NCBI RefSeq assembly: GCF_002099425.1
Contig: NW_018343972.1
Coordinates: 4,243,501 to 4,307,500 of the forward strand
Direction: 5' to 3'
From: Phascolarctos cinereus
Lineage: Eukaryota > Chordata > Mammalia > Diprotodontia > Phascolarctidae
Length of the DNA stretch: 64,000 nucleotides
The notes below the pieces were generated by a model, which saw only the letters and a list, made by a program, of their open reading frames with translations, made no database searches and was not told where the DNA came from. The first letter of the stretch is position 1. Every line of letters begins with the position of its first letter. Below, piece by piece: positions 46,191 through 57,110 of the stretch. Made by a program: the position numbers and the translations under genes.

Positions 46191-46769
46191 ATCCACATCG
46201 TGAGGCTTAGGGGTGCAGCACCCCTGCAATCTGGAAAATTTACATGGGTAAAGTCTTTTGGCCCTCCCCTTGTACCAGAGAAGGTCTGATTTTTTTCTTT
46301 TTCTTTTATGGGGTGTTTATAATACCTTATGTTAAAATGTGGATTGATACTATACAATAGTATACATATATTTTATGCATTTCTAAATTACTAAACTTTT
46401 TCTGTGTCATTTGTTGGCCTTTGTGTGTCATCTATGGCTTCCATAAAACTCCCCAAAACTTCCCATTCATTCATTTAATTTCTTATGCTTACCCATGAGG
46501 TATATATATAAATCTTGATAGGGAAAGTTGCAATGTGAAAGGGATAACTATAAACAAGCTAGATGGGAAAGCACTGTCTTTAATGTCATTTCAAAAAGAT
46601 GTTTATCATTCTTTTGTGCCTTCCCTGATCAACCCAGAAGCTTATGACTGTTCTGCCTTTGGACATTAAAATATTTTGTTTTGCACCTTCTCTAATGTAC
46701 TATCTATTACTGTGCATTGTTTGAGTATGTGTTTATTGTTTTTCGCCAAAGTCTAGGTTGTAGTATGGT
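46191..46769. other. Intronic, mostly unassigned
   Basis: A weak L2-like stretch near 46615-46735 ('ccttccctgatcaacccaga'); otherwise nothing recognised. Confidence 0.4.
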
Positions 46770-47105
46770 ATAAGAAAAAAAGTAATACCTTTGCAGTCAA
46801 AAGACCTGAATTTGACTCCTGGTTCTAACATTTATATGTGACCTTGGACAAATCATTTCACTTTCTGGGCCTGTTTCCTCATCATTTAGAGGCCTAGACC
46901 TCTAAAATTCTTCCCACCTCTACCTCCACCTAGGTCAACTTTTCTCTCCCCCAGCATTCTACTGTTGCCATTTGCCATCTCTGTGACCTTAGGCAACTGA
47001 CAATGACTTCTCTGATTCTGAGTACCTTCTCCTCCAAAGAAGAAGCCTTTAAAGATAGCTAGATGGCCTCTAAAGAGCCTTCCATTTCTAAATCTAGAAT
47101 CCCAC
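46770..47105 (+). mobile_element. Two MIR-like SINE pieces
   Basis: 46770-46900: 'caaaagacctgaatttgact' and 'gtgaccttggacaaatcatt'. 46960-47105: 'tctctgtgaccttaggcaac' and 'agatggcctctaaagagcct'. Confidence 0.65.
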
Positions 47106-47544
47106 GATGTGATCACAACATTCTATACATAGCAGAAAGTGAAGTATTTACTTACCTTGACTGTGTTTGTCATGCTGATTCAACCTAAACTCCTCCTGCT
47201 TTAGTTTAAACCTATTTCTTTTTACTTTGTCTTCTATAGACTTGTACAAAATATTCCTCATATAAATTCTTCATATATATGAAGAGTGTCTGTATTGCTT
47301 AGCAGAGGTGCCATCTTGCTAACAAGTGCAGCATTTAAGACATGTATAAAGTACTAATACAATGCAATGGACCATATCTCTCCACCTGATAGAGACATCA
47401 CAACACATTCTATATTACATAAGGAGTTGATGCCATCAGTCATTGATATCCTGTCTGCCTGAAAAAAATAAAAAGTAAATCCAATTTCTAAAAGGTAAAA
47501 GTTTATAGAGGAATTGCATCAATTTGGCCCAACATCTCCTTAAA
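47106..47544. other. Intronic, unassigned
   Basis: No gene or clear repeat seen. Confidence 0.4.
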
Positions 47545-47765
47545 ATAGGGCTGTGGATTTAAATCTGAAAGCAACTTTGGGGGTTATCTAACCTTCTCAT
47601 TTTGGGAGATAAGGAAAGTGAAATTCAAATCAATCAATCAATAAAAATTGTTAAGGACCTTTTAAGTTCCAGGCACTGATAAATGCTGGGGATACAAAAA
47701 GAGGCAAAAGACAGTCCCTCCCCAAAGTAGCTGACTTATCTAAGGTTAAATAGGAAGCAGATCAG
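47545..47765 (+). mobile_element. MIR-like SINE holding an old dispersed repeat
   Basis: MIR-like flanks ('gggagataaggaaagtgaaa', 'cttatctaaggttaaatagg') surround 47625-47730, which reads 'aagttccaggcactgataaa' and 'aaaagacagtccctccccaa' and belongs to the dispersed repeat. Confidence 0.5.
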
Positions 47766-47770
47766 ACAGC

Positions 47771-48209
47771 CAGGCAGCATAGTGGATAGATTGGTGAGTT
47801 ATTATTGTTTGTCCTTCCTTCTTGAAGAGGACCATGACATCAGGGAGGTGGATGGCATGACATAAAAGTGAATTGGATTTAAGTAAAGGAGGGCTGTGCA
47901 AAGTCCCCAGCCTCACTTTCTCCTCTGGAATCAGTTAGGTCCAGTGGCCAGGACAACTTGAGATGGCCCAGGACACAGTGGATGCAAAGTGGCTAGATCT
48001 GGAGTCAGGCAGACCCTTCCTGAGTGCAAATTTGGCTTCGTACACTTACAAGCTGTGTGACCCTGGGAAAGTCACTTAACCTTGTTTGCCTCAGTTTCTC
48101 ATCTGTAGAATGAGCTGGAGAAAGAAATGGCAAACCACTCTAGTATCTTTGCCACGAAGGCCCCAAATGGGGTTCCAAAGAGTCAGACATGACTGAAAAA
48201 ACTACTGAA
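47771..48209 (+). mobile_element. Marsupial tRNA-derived SINE, interrupted
   Basis: Head 'caggcagcatagtggataga' at 47771-47791, then the body from 47988: 'tctggagtcaggcagaccct', 'gaaatggcaaaccactctag' and the tail 'gagtcagacatgactgaaaa'. Interrupted by the RTE-type piece at 47792-47987. Confidence 0.88.
47792..47987 (-). mobile_element. RTE/BovB-like 3' end nested in a SINE
   Basis: Reverse form: tail 'ttattattgtttgtccttcc' at the left, then 'accatgacatcagggaggtg', 'agcctcactttctcctctgg' and 'ggtccagtggccagg'. Flanked by agtggatagat (47781-47791) and agtggctagat (47988-47998), one mismatch. Confidence 0.85.
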
Positions 48210-49049
48210 AAGTTGTAGAGCAAGAGTCTGAATTCAGATCCAATAACTCTAAGTGCTCTATACTACATTAAGCCCCAGAATTGTCTCTCAGGCCTGACAA
48301 ATTCCACAAGATACTTTTATCATGGAATCCTTTTAGCCTCCTGCCATAGGTAAATTGATTGTGGTTAGTGCTTGAAGTTAAGCTGATGTTGTAGGAAAAA
48401 AAAATCCATAGGCTTATTATTTTCCCCTTGAGCTATAAGAGTTCAATGATGTTGAGAACTAACTGTGTAAGATTTTAAAATCCTAACACAATTTTCCTTA
48501 GCATTAATATTCTGCAAAAGTTGAAGTTGCTACCTGCAAAGCCAGGGTGCCCTTAGAAGCCCTCTACCTGGAATTCTTTTGTCAACCTCTTAACAGATAT
48601 TAAGGGTAATTTGCATTGGAGAGAACCAGCATTGTGCCGTTCTCTGCCTTTCCACACTTCTGAAAGGCTGTTTTTCCTAGTTTTTCCCTTTCATGATGCT
48701 TTTCACATTTTCTACAATTTATATTTTACTTTGAAATTCATTGTGCTAAGTAGTTCATGACTGCTCAAGCAAAAAAAAAATAATCATAATCTCCAGCTTA
48801 TGACTCTAGCTCTACCACTAATTCTTCTTTCCCAAGAAGGTGCCTTGCACTAATTGAATGTAATAAATGCAAATCTGGTAAAGACACGCCACTTGAGATA
48901 ACCATTGGTTTGGAGAAATGGCCTTTTGGGAAATGCTCCAGTATTTAGTATAACAATTATTTTAGAATTAAGTACTACCAAAGAAGAGATGACTGATCAG
49001 TGAGTGAAGCGGCAAGGTTACATGTTCTACTCAACTGATCTCACCACTG
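48210..49049. other. Intronic, unassigned
   Basis: No gene or repeat recognised. Confidence 0.4.
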
Positions 49050-49440
49050 TCTCTAGTAATGTAACTTCCAGAAAGATTGAATCAGTTCTGAAACTCACTC
49101 CTCTTCAATACCTCCTGGTCCTGGGAGCCCCTCCCTTCATCTGATTGGAAAAGGGAGTAGACCCTCACCTCAGAGAGCTCCTCCAGATCCTCTATTTAAG
49201 AAGGGGACCCAGAGTACAGATCTCGTCATTTCCCCCACAGTCCCTTGCAGGTTTGCATCATTTTCCTGGTACTTACCTTTCCCTTCCCCTATTCTTCCCC
49301 TTTTAAGCTTTTTTTTTTTTTACTGTGTTATCTTCCCCCATTATATTGTGATCTCCTTGGGGAGAGGGGCTATCTTTTGCTTAAGCGCTTAGCACAGTGC
49401 CTAGTACGTAGCAGACACTTAATAAATGTTTATTGAATAT
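49050..49440 (+). other. Promoter-like block joined to an L2-like tail
   Basis: About 49050-49300 is GC-richer than its surroundings, with a TATA-like 'cctctatttaagaagggg' near 49190-49207. It passes through a T run into a good L2-type 3' end, 'gtgatctccttggggagagg' and 'cttaataaatgtttattgaa' (49350-49437). The left part is not L2 that I recognise; it may be a separate repeat family. No coding capacity. Confidence 0.4.
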
Positions 49441-49659
49441 TGACTATTAACTATGCAGCTATTGGTTAAATAGAAGTATAGGCCTTAACTAATTAATAGC
49501 ATACTACTATTGACAATGGGTTGTACATATTAATGTGGTTTAACCATTCTGCCAAATCCAAGTCAGGGTTTCTTATCATCTAGAGTAGAGTAAGCCACAA
49601 TAGAACTGTCTCAACTGGCTAGTTTGTTTAATCTTACCATAGTGCTTCCTATTTGCCAT

Positions 49660-49850
49660 CCTGGAAGAACCACCTCAATAAGAACTCATATTTTTATATC
49701 CTTACAAGCCTATGAAACAGATAACATTAATACTATTATTCTAGCTTTACTGATGACAAAACTGGAGATCTGAGAGACAGAGAAAATGATATGCCCAGAG
49801 ACTCATAGCTTCTAAGAGCTAAAGGTGGCATTCAAACCCAGATCTCTTAC
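49660..49850 (+). mobile_element. MIR/THER-like CORE-SINE
   Basis: 'atgacaaaactggagatctg', 'gatatgcccagagactcata' and 'attcaaacccagatctctta' in order. Confidence 0.65.
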
Positions 49851-49959
49851 ACTAAACATTCTTGTTATGTTGAGCTTATAAACCAAGGTCTACAACTAAA
49901 AAACTTCATATATTTCTTGGGATGGATCTAAGAAAGGTCCTATACTGGTGAAATATCAA

Positions 49960-50280
49960 AAGATTTGAGCTAGAGTCTTGGCTCTATTATTTGAGGCAGT
50001 TAAGTGCTGAACTTGGAATCAGGAAGACCTGGCTTCAGATTTTGCCTTAGATGTTTACTTATGGCAAATAATTTAATTTCCTTCAGCCTCAGACTCCTCA
50101 TCTGTAAAATGAGAAAACATATGTAAAGTGCTTTACAAACCTCTACTACTGTCTAAATGCTAGTATTATTACTACTACTTAGTGGTTGTTATTTTGGTTA
50201 AGCCCCTTAACATCTCAGCCTCAGTTTCCTTATCTGTCACTTAACCTTTTGTAAAATGAGTATTGTATCCTGCCTGCCCC
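49960..50280 (+). mobile_element. MIR interrupted by a SINE-like piece
   Basis: Left 'gagctagagtcttggctcta' and right 'aagccccttaacatctcagc' are MIR. About 49990-50175 is a second SINE with 'gaacttggaatcaggaagac' and 'cctcagactcctcatctgta'. Confidence 0.55.
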
Positions 50281-50379
50281 AAAGGTTTTCCATAAGATTG
50301 AAATGATAAAATGAATGCATACTTATTTTGTCAATAGTAAAAAGCCACACAGGTAGAGAATGTTATTTTGTTCTGGTTG

Positions 50380-50610
50380 TAGATGTAGAAGACAGAGAGC
50401 TGGCTTCAAAGCCGGCCCTATGCTCAAGTCCTGATTCTGACACACGGCTGTGTGACCCTGGGCAAGTCATTTAAATTTTTAATGCTCAAGGCAAGCTCTT
50501 CTAAGATTCTAAATTGCAGAGAAGGGCTGCCACATTGCATTGAGAGAGGGGGTTTCTTCACTTGAGAGTTTCCCTATGCCAGTGAAATCTCAGGTCCAAC
50601 ACCTCTCCAT
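50380..50610 (+). mobile_element. Marsupial SINE, variant with distinct 3' end
   Basis: 'gagctggcttcaaagccggc', 'gtgtgaccctgggcaagtca' and the 3' text 'ttccctatgccagtgaaatc'. The same variant as 40027-40262. A (GTT)n tract follows at 50625-50640. Confidence 0.75.
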
Positions 50611-50639
50611 TTCTGTATTATTACTGTTGTTGTTGTTGT

Positions 50640-50805
50640 TACTGTGTAACCCTAGGAAAGTCAGTCAATCACTGTTTGCTTCAGTTTCCCAAAATGGTGA
50701 TAATAATAACACCAAACTCACAGGGTTGTTAAGATTAAATGAGAAAATATTTGGAAGAAGCATTTAGTGCCGTAGCTAGCACAGAATAAGTGCTAAATAA
50801 ATGCC
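50640..50805 (+). mobile_element. MIR-like SINE close to UNC5D exon
   Basis: 'actgtgtaaccctaggaaag', 'ttgcttcagtttcccaaaat' and 'aaactcacagggttgttaag'. It ends about 90 bases beyond the donor of the exon at 50896-51060. Confidence 0.7.
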
Positions 50806-50895
50806 TATTCCCTTTCCATTATTATCATCATCATCACCTTTATTATTACAAATAGCAATAGTCCTAGGATGAGCCAGTGATGGCCACCACCTTAC

Positions 50896-51060
50896 CTCGA
50901 GGATTGATGTCTGCACTTGGAGGATCTGTTCATGGCCTTTGAGCTGCCGGATGCAAATCTTGCAGGACAGCTGGGTGGTGGTGGGAGTGTAGCGCTCCAG
51001 GGAGAAGGCACAGTGCAGGGGCTGTCTGTTACTGCACCACACCCGAGAAAATGGGACTTC
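50896..51060 (-). CDS. UNC5D: UNC5D exon encoding most of the UPA domain
   Basis: A 165-base exon, phase 0 at both ends, coding 55 residues. It opens [20 protein letters not shown], continues with [20 protein letters not shown] and ends [15 protein letters not shown]. This is the UPA domain, shared by UNC5 receptors, PIDD and ankyrins, which lies between ZU5 and the death domain in the cytoplasm. Splice sites: acceptor 'tctcaccgccag' before GAA, donor GAG followed by gtaagg. GC content is higher than in the flanking intron, as expected for coding sequence. The residues match remembered vertebrate UNC5D almost exactly. The preceding exon, expected to end in KPFTACQ, was looked for between 51061 and 64000 and not seen, so it lies beyond the window and the gene is partial here. 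Confidence 0.97.
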
Positions 51061-51481
51061 CTGGCGGTGAGATGGAAGAGAGAAGAAGGGAATGACATGT
51101 GGACCCAGCCGACGTGAGCAGAGAACAGGAAAAATAATGGCAACAGTAATAATGATGGCAGCAAAGATAATTGCATACATGCTTTTGATGGAATTGTTTT
51201 TGAAATAATGTTCCAGTATATGCCAAGTAGCACAAAACTAATTAATGTCAGTTCCAATTGATAATATTAGTATTACAAGGCTACCACAAGCTTGTGTTTC
51301 TCTCTGTGGCACAAATGATTATGAAGAATGCCCTCCATAATGAATCATCTTTTTCTATTCCATAAATGCTTCCTTTTTGAGGACTACAAGAGCCCCTTTT
51401 CCAGGACTCTGTCTATGGATTCCTGAGCCAGGGGTGGCAGGGCATTCCTCATCTGTCCCCCCATTCACTTCAAAACAAAAG
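51061..51481. other. Intronic, exon-flanking sequence
   Basis: Acceptor side of the UPA exon. No repeat recognised. Confidence 0.4.
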
Positions 51482-51660
51482 GCAGTGGAAAGATAAATGG
51501 ATCTTCTATCAAAAGAGCTGAGTTCAAATCTTGGCTCTGCTACTTGCTATCTGTGTGATCTCAGGAAAGTAACTGGGCCTCAGTTTCCTCTCCTATCAAA
51601 TTAGAGGCTCAAATAGGATGATTTCTAAGGTCTCTTCCAGCTCTGAATCCAATAATCTTC
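51482..51660 (+). mobile_element. MIR SINE
   Basis: 'gagttcaaatcttggctctg', 'ctgtgtgatctcaggaaagt' and 'ggtctcttccagctctgaat' in order; a well-kept copy. Confidence 0.8.
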
Positions 51661-52482
51661 TCATATGTGCTTTGTATACAGACTACCGTTACACCATCTA
51701 TACCACTAACAATTAATACCAACTCACAGGCGGATCACAACAAAAAGAGCTATTACGAAGATATGTTTCTGGGCAATAGAAACTCACACTTACATATGTC
51801 CATGCACAACAGATACAAATACAGACACAGTAGTTTCTTTTTGCCACTCCAGTTTCATCTAGCCATGCAAAATTTCTCAACTCCTCCTTCTCTTCTTCAT
51901 ACTCTTCCCAACAGTGCCCAGAGAATAATCACTCATGTGGAAAATGAGGAAAATAAAATAGTATAAAAGTTCACCCAGGACGGTACAGTTCCCTACTGCT
52001 GCAAACAATTAAAACCAATTGGATTGGGCCCAGGGATGATATTTACAATGATTTCAAGACTCCATTTTTCTTCTCTCACACATTGAAACAACTCTCCTCT
52101 CCAAACCTTACTCAGTTTTATAGAATCACATTCCATGTAAAATTTGTGATAGAAGAGCAGAAAGCTACATGTAGTCTAGAGTGCCCACTAGCATTTTGGA
52201 GGGCAGATTTCAAAGGGTTTAGAAAAAAGACAGATAGGATCCCATGATTCTATAGAGAAAGTTATTCCAGGCAGGATGGGAAAATCTGAGGAATAAAATT
52301 CTGAGGCACAAAGACTAACCATTCATATAAGGAGGATGCAGTGAAGTTGTCTAAAGATAATAATGTGGATGCATAGGAAGCTCACTGATGCAAATGATTT
52401 TTTTTATAAACACGCATATAAAATGGAAACAAGGAGGGCCAACAGAATACTAAGACAGAGTACTACAGAAATAATATCAGGA
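51661..52482. other. Intronic, unassigned
   Basis: No gene or clear repeat. Confidence 0.4.
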
Positions 52483-52606
52483 CAAAACTGAGACCTAGAG
52501 AGAGGAAATGATTTGTTTAAGGATACACAAACAGTAAATTGTACAGCAGGGATTCAAACCCATAATATCTAATTCCAGAATTAGGACTCTTTCCATTATA
52601 CCATAT
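52483..52606 (+). mobile_element. MIR SINE fragment
   Basis: 'ctgagacctagagagaggaa', 'gggattcaaacccataatat' and 'ctctttccattataccatat'. Confidence 0.65.
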
Positions 52607-53275
52607 GTGCCAAGGTTGTGGTCAAAGGCTCAGTTATCTCTGCCCTTACCCAGTTTTATCTCTTTCAAATGATTTATATATCTCTTATTTTGCTTCTCTT
52701 TCTATCACTCTCTTAAATGAGAAAAACAAAAATAAACACACACAAACAAAAATAGGAAGGAGAAAAAAAAACATGGCAAGTCAGTCATTTCAACTTTCTG
52801 TGATCAAGCTAGCTGTGAACTCTGGATGTCCTTTTAAGTCTAATTACTCAGTTTTCTTCTCTTGTCCTCATATGCTCCTATATTTTCAACTACCGCCTTT
52901 CTGTGAACAAAGCCTAACTTTCATGTCCAGTTGTCATCTCATGTTTACATGTACTGAGGCCATCTCCACATCATGCCTCCTATTCTTTGACCATCATTCT
53001 GATCTCCCATCCACTGAAAAATTGGACTCTGCCTCTGAATTCCCTAACTATGATAGATGAGCTTTAGCCTTATCTTGATGGGGTCCAGGCCTTAAGGTTT
53101 TCTTATCATTCCCTCACTATGTCTCCCCTTTCCATCACTCCATTATATGTTGTCTTCTCCTAGTAGAATTTAAGCTCCTTAAAGGTAGAGGCTGTCTTGC
53201 TAGCTTGTATTTGAATCCCCTGCACATGGCACAGTGCCTGGTATATAGAAATCACTTAATACATTCTCTATCAAT
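52607..53275 (+). mobile_element. L2 LINE 3' end with decayed upstream part
   Basis: 53090-53275 is clear L2 3' end: 'gaatttaagctccttaaagg' and 'catggcacagtgcctggtat'. The C- and T-rich text from about 52640, with an A-rich insertion near 52725-52775, may be its 5' continuation. Confidence 0.6.
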
Positions 53276-53399
53276 GACTGTTCAGTATTCTATCTCCACT
53301 CATCACCAACAGCTTCCCTTATAGGTCTTATTAATATTTATAGCTGAAGTTTTCAAGAAACTGACTCTTTATCTCTCCCTTTTGTTATTCCCTTCTAAT

Positions 53400-55245
53400 T
53401 TTCTCCTCAATGGCCCTTTTTTGGTTTTCCATCTAAATCCAGTCACTCTCAGTGTCTCTGCAATATATCTGTATATTCCTGCTATCACTATGTCTTGCTT
53501 TTAGCCATCACCACCCTGACTCATGCATGAATACTTGTCAGTTGTCATCCTGCCTTTAGTGTCTCCTGGGCTACTAACTGCTCTTCAGGCTCTCTGATCA
53601 CCATCTTAAAATCACATTACTCCTCTCTTCACAAGCCTACCATGGTTAACTTATCGCCTATTATGTCAAATCTAGACTTTTAAGTCCAGTCTTTAGGGAC
53701 ATCAGTCCTAGCTTCTCTTGAGCCACAGTCCTTAGGTGTCCTGTAGATGCCTTAAGCTCTGGGTATCTAAAGCATAACTCCTTATCCTTACTTCCCAAGC
53801 GTCCCCCTCTTCCCAGTTGCCCCAATTCTGTCGAGGGCGCCACCATAATTCCATCTTTACAGGTTCATAACCCAAGAGTTATCCTGTGCTAATATTCCCT
53901 CTCTTTCATACCTCATGTCTCTAAAATGTGTGGAGTCTTTTTGTCTCTGCCTACACAACATTTTTCACATTTATTCCTTTTCATCCACTCACCCCGTACC
54001 TATCCTATTAGAGGTTCATATCACCCCTCACCTGGACCACTGTAATAGCATCCTAATTGGTCTCCTTGCATCTAGTCTCTCCCCTCTCCTACCCATTCTC
54101 CCCTCGGCAATGTTCTAAAATATTTATAGCAGCTCTCTTTGTGGTGGTAAAGAACTGGGAACTTTAGGGATGCCCATCAATTAGGGAATGGGCAAGTCGT
54201 GGTATACGATAGTGATGGAATACTACTATGCTATAAGAAATGATGCACTCACTGATTTTAGAAAAAAAATGGAAAAACTTGCATGAAATAATGAAGACTG
54301 AAATGAGCAGAACCAAAAGAACACTGTATACAGTAAAAGCAATATTGTTTTAAGAACAACTTTGAGCTGCTCAATTATTTTGACTATTATAAATACCCAA
54401 ATTAATGACAAAGGACCTATGAAGGAAGATGTTACCTGCATCCAGAGAAAGAACTGATAAATAGAAGTTTGTATAGAATAAGTTTACAAATATATGTATG
54501 TGTATATAAATATATACATATCTGTATATGTACATATGCATATGTATTGTGTATATATGTATATATATTTGTGTTTAACATTAGCCATCTCTAGGGTGAG
54601 GGTGAGAGAAGGGGAAAAAAATTACATGATAAATTTATTATATATTTAAAAGGAATAGCAAGTTGTACTTAATAGATTTGCAGTTTCATGTGCAATAATC
54701 TTTTTTATTATTCTACCATGCTATGGAAATGCTTGTTTCATTTCAAAAATTAAATATAAAATAAATAAAACCACAAAAAATAATATTACTAAGGCATAGG
54801 TCTGACTATGTCACTCCCGTGCTCAATACCTTCTGGTAGATTTCATCTACTTCTAGAATAAAAACAAAACACAAAACACAAAACAAAACTCCTCACATTT
54901 CCTATTGAAAGCCCTTCACAGTCATGCTGGCTTCTATCTTTCCTGGGTATTGATTATTACTCTGCTTTAAACATTGTCAATTTGAGACAAATTGGCCTAC
55001 TTACTGACCCTGTGAGAACCATTCTCATTTTCCTGCCTGGGACTTGCACAGGCCATTCCACACAACATACCTAGAACGTGCTTCCTCCCCACTTCTGGCC
55101 CATAGAATGTTCCAATTAAAGTTCTTCAAGGCTTAACTCCAGTTACACTCCTCACATGAGACCTACCCTGTTTCTCCCAATTTTTAGTGCTCTTTCTTTT
55201 CTAATGCATTCTCTATTTTTAGTGCCCTCTATTTTGCCTTCTTTC
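53400..55245 (+). mobile_element. L2 LINE, split by an L1
   Basis: L2 ORF2 end and 3' region: 'gttcataacccaagagttat', 'cctggaccactgtaatagca' and 'ctaattggtctccttgcatc', then after the L1 'gactatgtcactcccgtgct' and 'ccattccacacaacatacct'. The L1 at 54118-54780 separates the two halves. Antisense to UNC5D. Confidence 0.75.
54118..54780 (+). mobile_element. 5'-truncated L1 LINE nested in L2
   Basis: 'atgcccatcaattagggaat', 'actgaaatgagcagaaccaa' and 'gcatccagagaaagaactga' are the L1 ORF2 terminus and 3' UTR. A TA-rich microsatellite lies at 54490-54575. It ends in A-rich text near 54780. No clean duplication could be fixed. Confidence 0.82.
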
Positions 55246-55899
55246 TCTACAAAAGCAAAACATTTTGAACATCCTATTTTAAGATAGTATCAAAGGAATT
55301 TTCTTTACTGTTGACTGAAGTAGCAGCTGCCAATAATAATAAACAAAACATTAACAAATAATACAATTAGAGCCGCTGTGATTAGTGTTTTTCCAGGGCA
55401 ATCATCTTTGCTTTCATTTATTTAAAAATTTAAAAAAAAAACAGGAAAAAAAGTTCATTGAATGAAAGGAAATATGTGGAAAGTAATGAGAGGAAAAGTG
55501 TGGCAAAGTTATGGGTGTTTAAAGTATTCCGGAAATGTTTTCATTTTGATTCCCATTATAATTAGGTTCCTAGCAGATGGAGAGAATGTAAATCATCTCC
55601 TAGCAGGAGACAGGCACTGGGTTCTCTAAGATGCAGAGCATGCTGGAAAAGACAGCTGCTTTTATGCTAGTGAGGTGACAGCCTGGCTTTGTATTTGGTG
55701 TCTTAATACATATTTTGAAAATATTTCACTGTATACTATGTATAACAGATTTTCTTCACTACATGACCCTCTTATCCCCTCCAACAGAGGGTCAAGTGAA
55801 ACATGATTAAAGTAGATATAAGGTTCCAGCAAGTCTGCTGAGATTAGAGTGACCCTCCTTCCAGAAGAGGATTCTGACTTTTAGCCTTCCCTTTTTAAA
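55246..55899. other. Intronic, unassigned
   Basis: About 650 bases with no recognised repeat or exon. 55360-55720 is relatively GC-balanced and unique-looking; a conserved noncoding element is possible but unproven. Confidence 0.4.
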
Positions 55900-56085
55900 T
55901 TATTTCTTATTTATTCCGTATGTGGCTTGTTTGTATATATTTGTTTGAGTTCTCCTCCATTAGATTGTGAGGTCCTTGAGAGCAGCGACTATTTTTGGCC
56001 TCCTTTTTTATCCCCTAGAGCTTACATAATACCTGGCATATGGTAGGCACTTAATAAATGTTCATTTATTGTTTGATTGAAGGGT
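55900..56085 (+). mobile_element. L2 LINE 3' end
   Basis: 'attagattgtgaggtccttg' and 'gtaggcacttaataaatgtt' are typical of the L2 terminus. Confidence 0.78.
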
Positions 56086-57048
56086 AGCAATATGTCTATT
56101 TCTGGTGGGTCTAGATAATTGGAGAGGTGAATGTGAAATGGTGAAATGACATTTTCTCAGGAGTATTATTTATGCTCCATGATTTTTTCTTGGCAAATAC
56201 ATATGGACAGGGGCCCAATGTTTAGGAAACAAGCAAAAGTAACTTGAATCTAAAATACAGAAATTTGGCCTGGAATATGTCTCTGCATAGGTATAACTTA
56301 TTAAAGAGAAATAGGCCAAAGGAGGGCATGGTAACATTATAATGAGAAAGTAAACTCATGGGAGGAAATCAAGTTACTAGAAGAGTAAATGTATTGGGGG
56401 AAAATATTTGCATAAAGATCAGTGATGGGAGAAATAGGAGCTGGTTTGTTATTGGTGTAAACTATAAACCACTTGATGAGAAAGAGGAAATAGATAATGA
56501 GCCTGGCATAGAGGTGTGATATTGTAATGATAAGAAACTTCAATTATCCGGACATATGCTGGAACATAGTCTGGAAAAAACAGAACAGAAAAAAATTTCC
56601 TTTACTTGCCCTAATGATAGTCCTATCCTTTAAAAGGTGGAAGAACCAAACAAGAGGGGTTTTTATACTGAATTTTTGTTATTTTTGCTGAGGTGGAAGA
56701 GATGGGTCATTGGAGGGAGCAGAGAATCAAGCCGAAGTGAGTATTTCCTCCTAGAATTTGTAATAGAGATAAAGAGGAAAGCTAGTTTGTTTGGCATGTA
56801 CCTTAGATATTGAGAAAGGAGATTTCAATTGTTCTGTCCCATTATTATTATTAAGATAGGTAAGCTCCCATGGACTAAAATTCTATAGAGGAAGTCTGCT
56901 CAGGAGGGACAAGTAACTCAGAAAAATGATGTTTTTAAGACATAAAGGAAAACTCCAATGGAGAGGGAAAATAGGAATTGTAGCAAGTAACTTATATGAA
57001 TACACTAGTTACTTACCAACTAACATAATTTTCTTTTCAATTACATAC

Positions 57049-57051
<3 letters not shown>

Positions 57052-57090
<39 letters not shown>
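57052..57090. repeat. TG microsatellite
   Basis: Uninterrupted (TG)n of about 19 units. Confidence 0.96.
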
Positions 57091-57110
57091 TAAAAGGGAG
57101 AGAAAATGGA

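Noticed and set aside
50892-51257. Longer minus-strand frame over the UPA exon in another phase
   Set aside because: It is an out-of-phase shadow; only the frame giving the UPA text has fitting splice sites and phases.
52605-53060. Open plus-strand frame of 151 codons
   Set aside because: Composition is C- and T-rich like the surrounding L2-type sequence; no domain, no splice context and an A-rich insertion inside.
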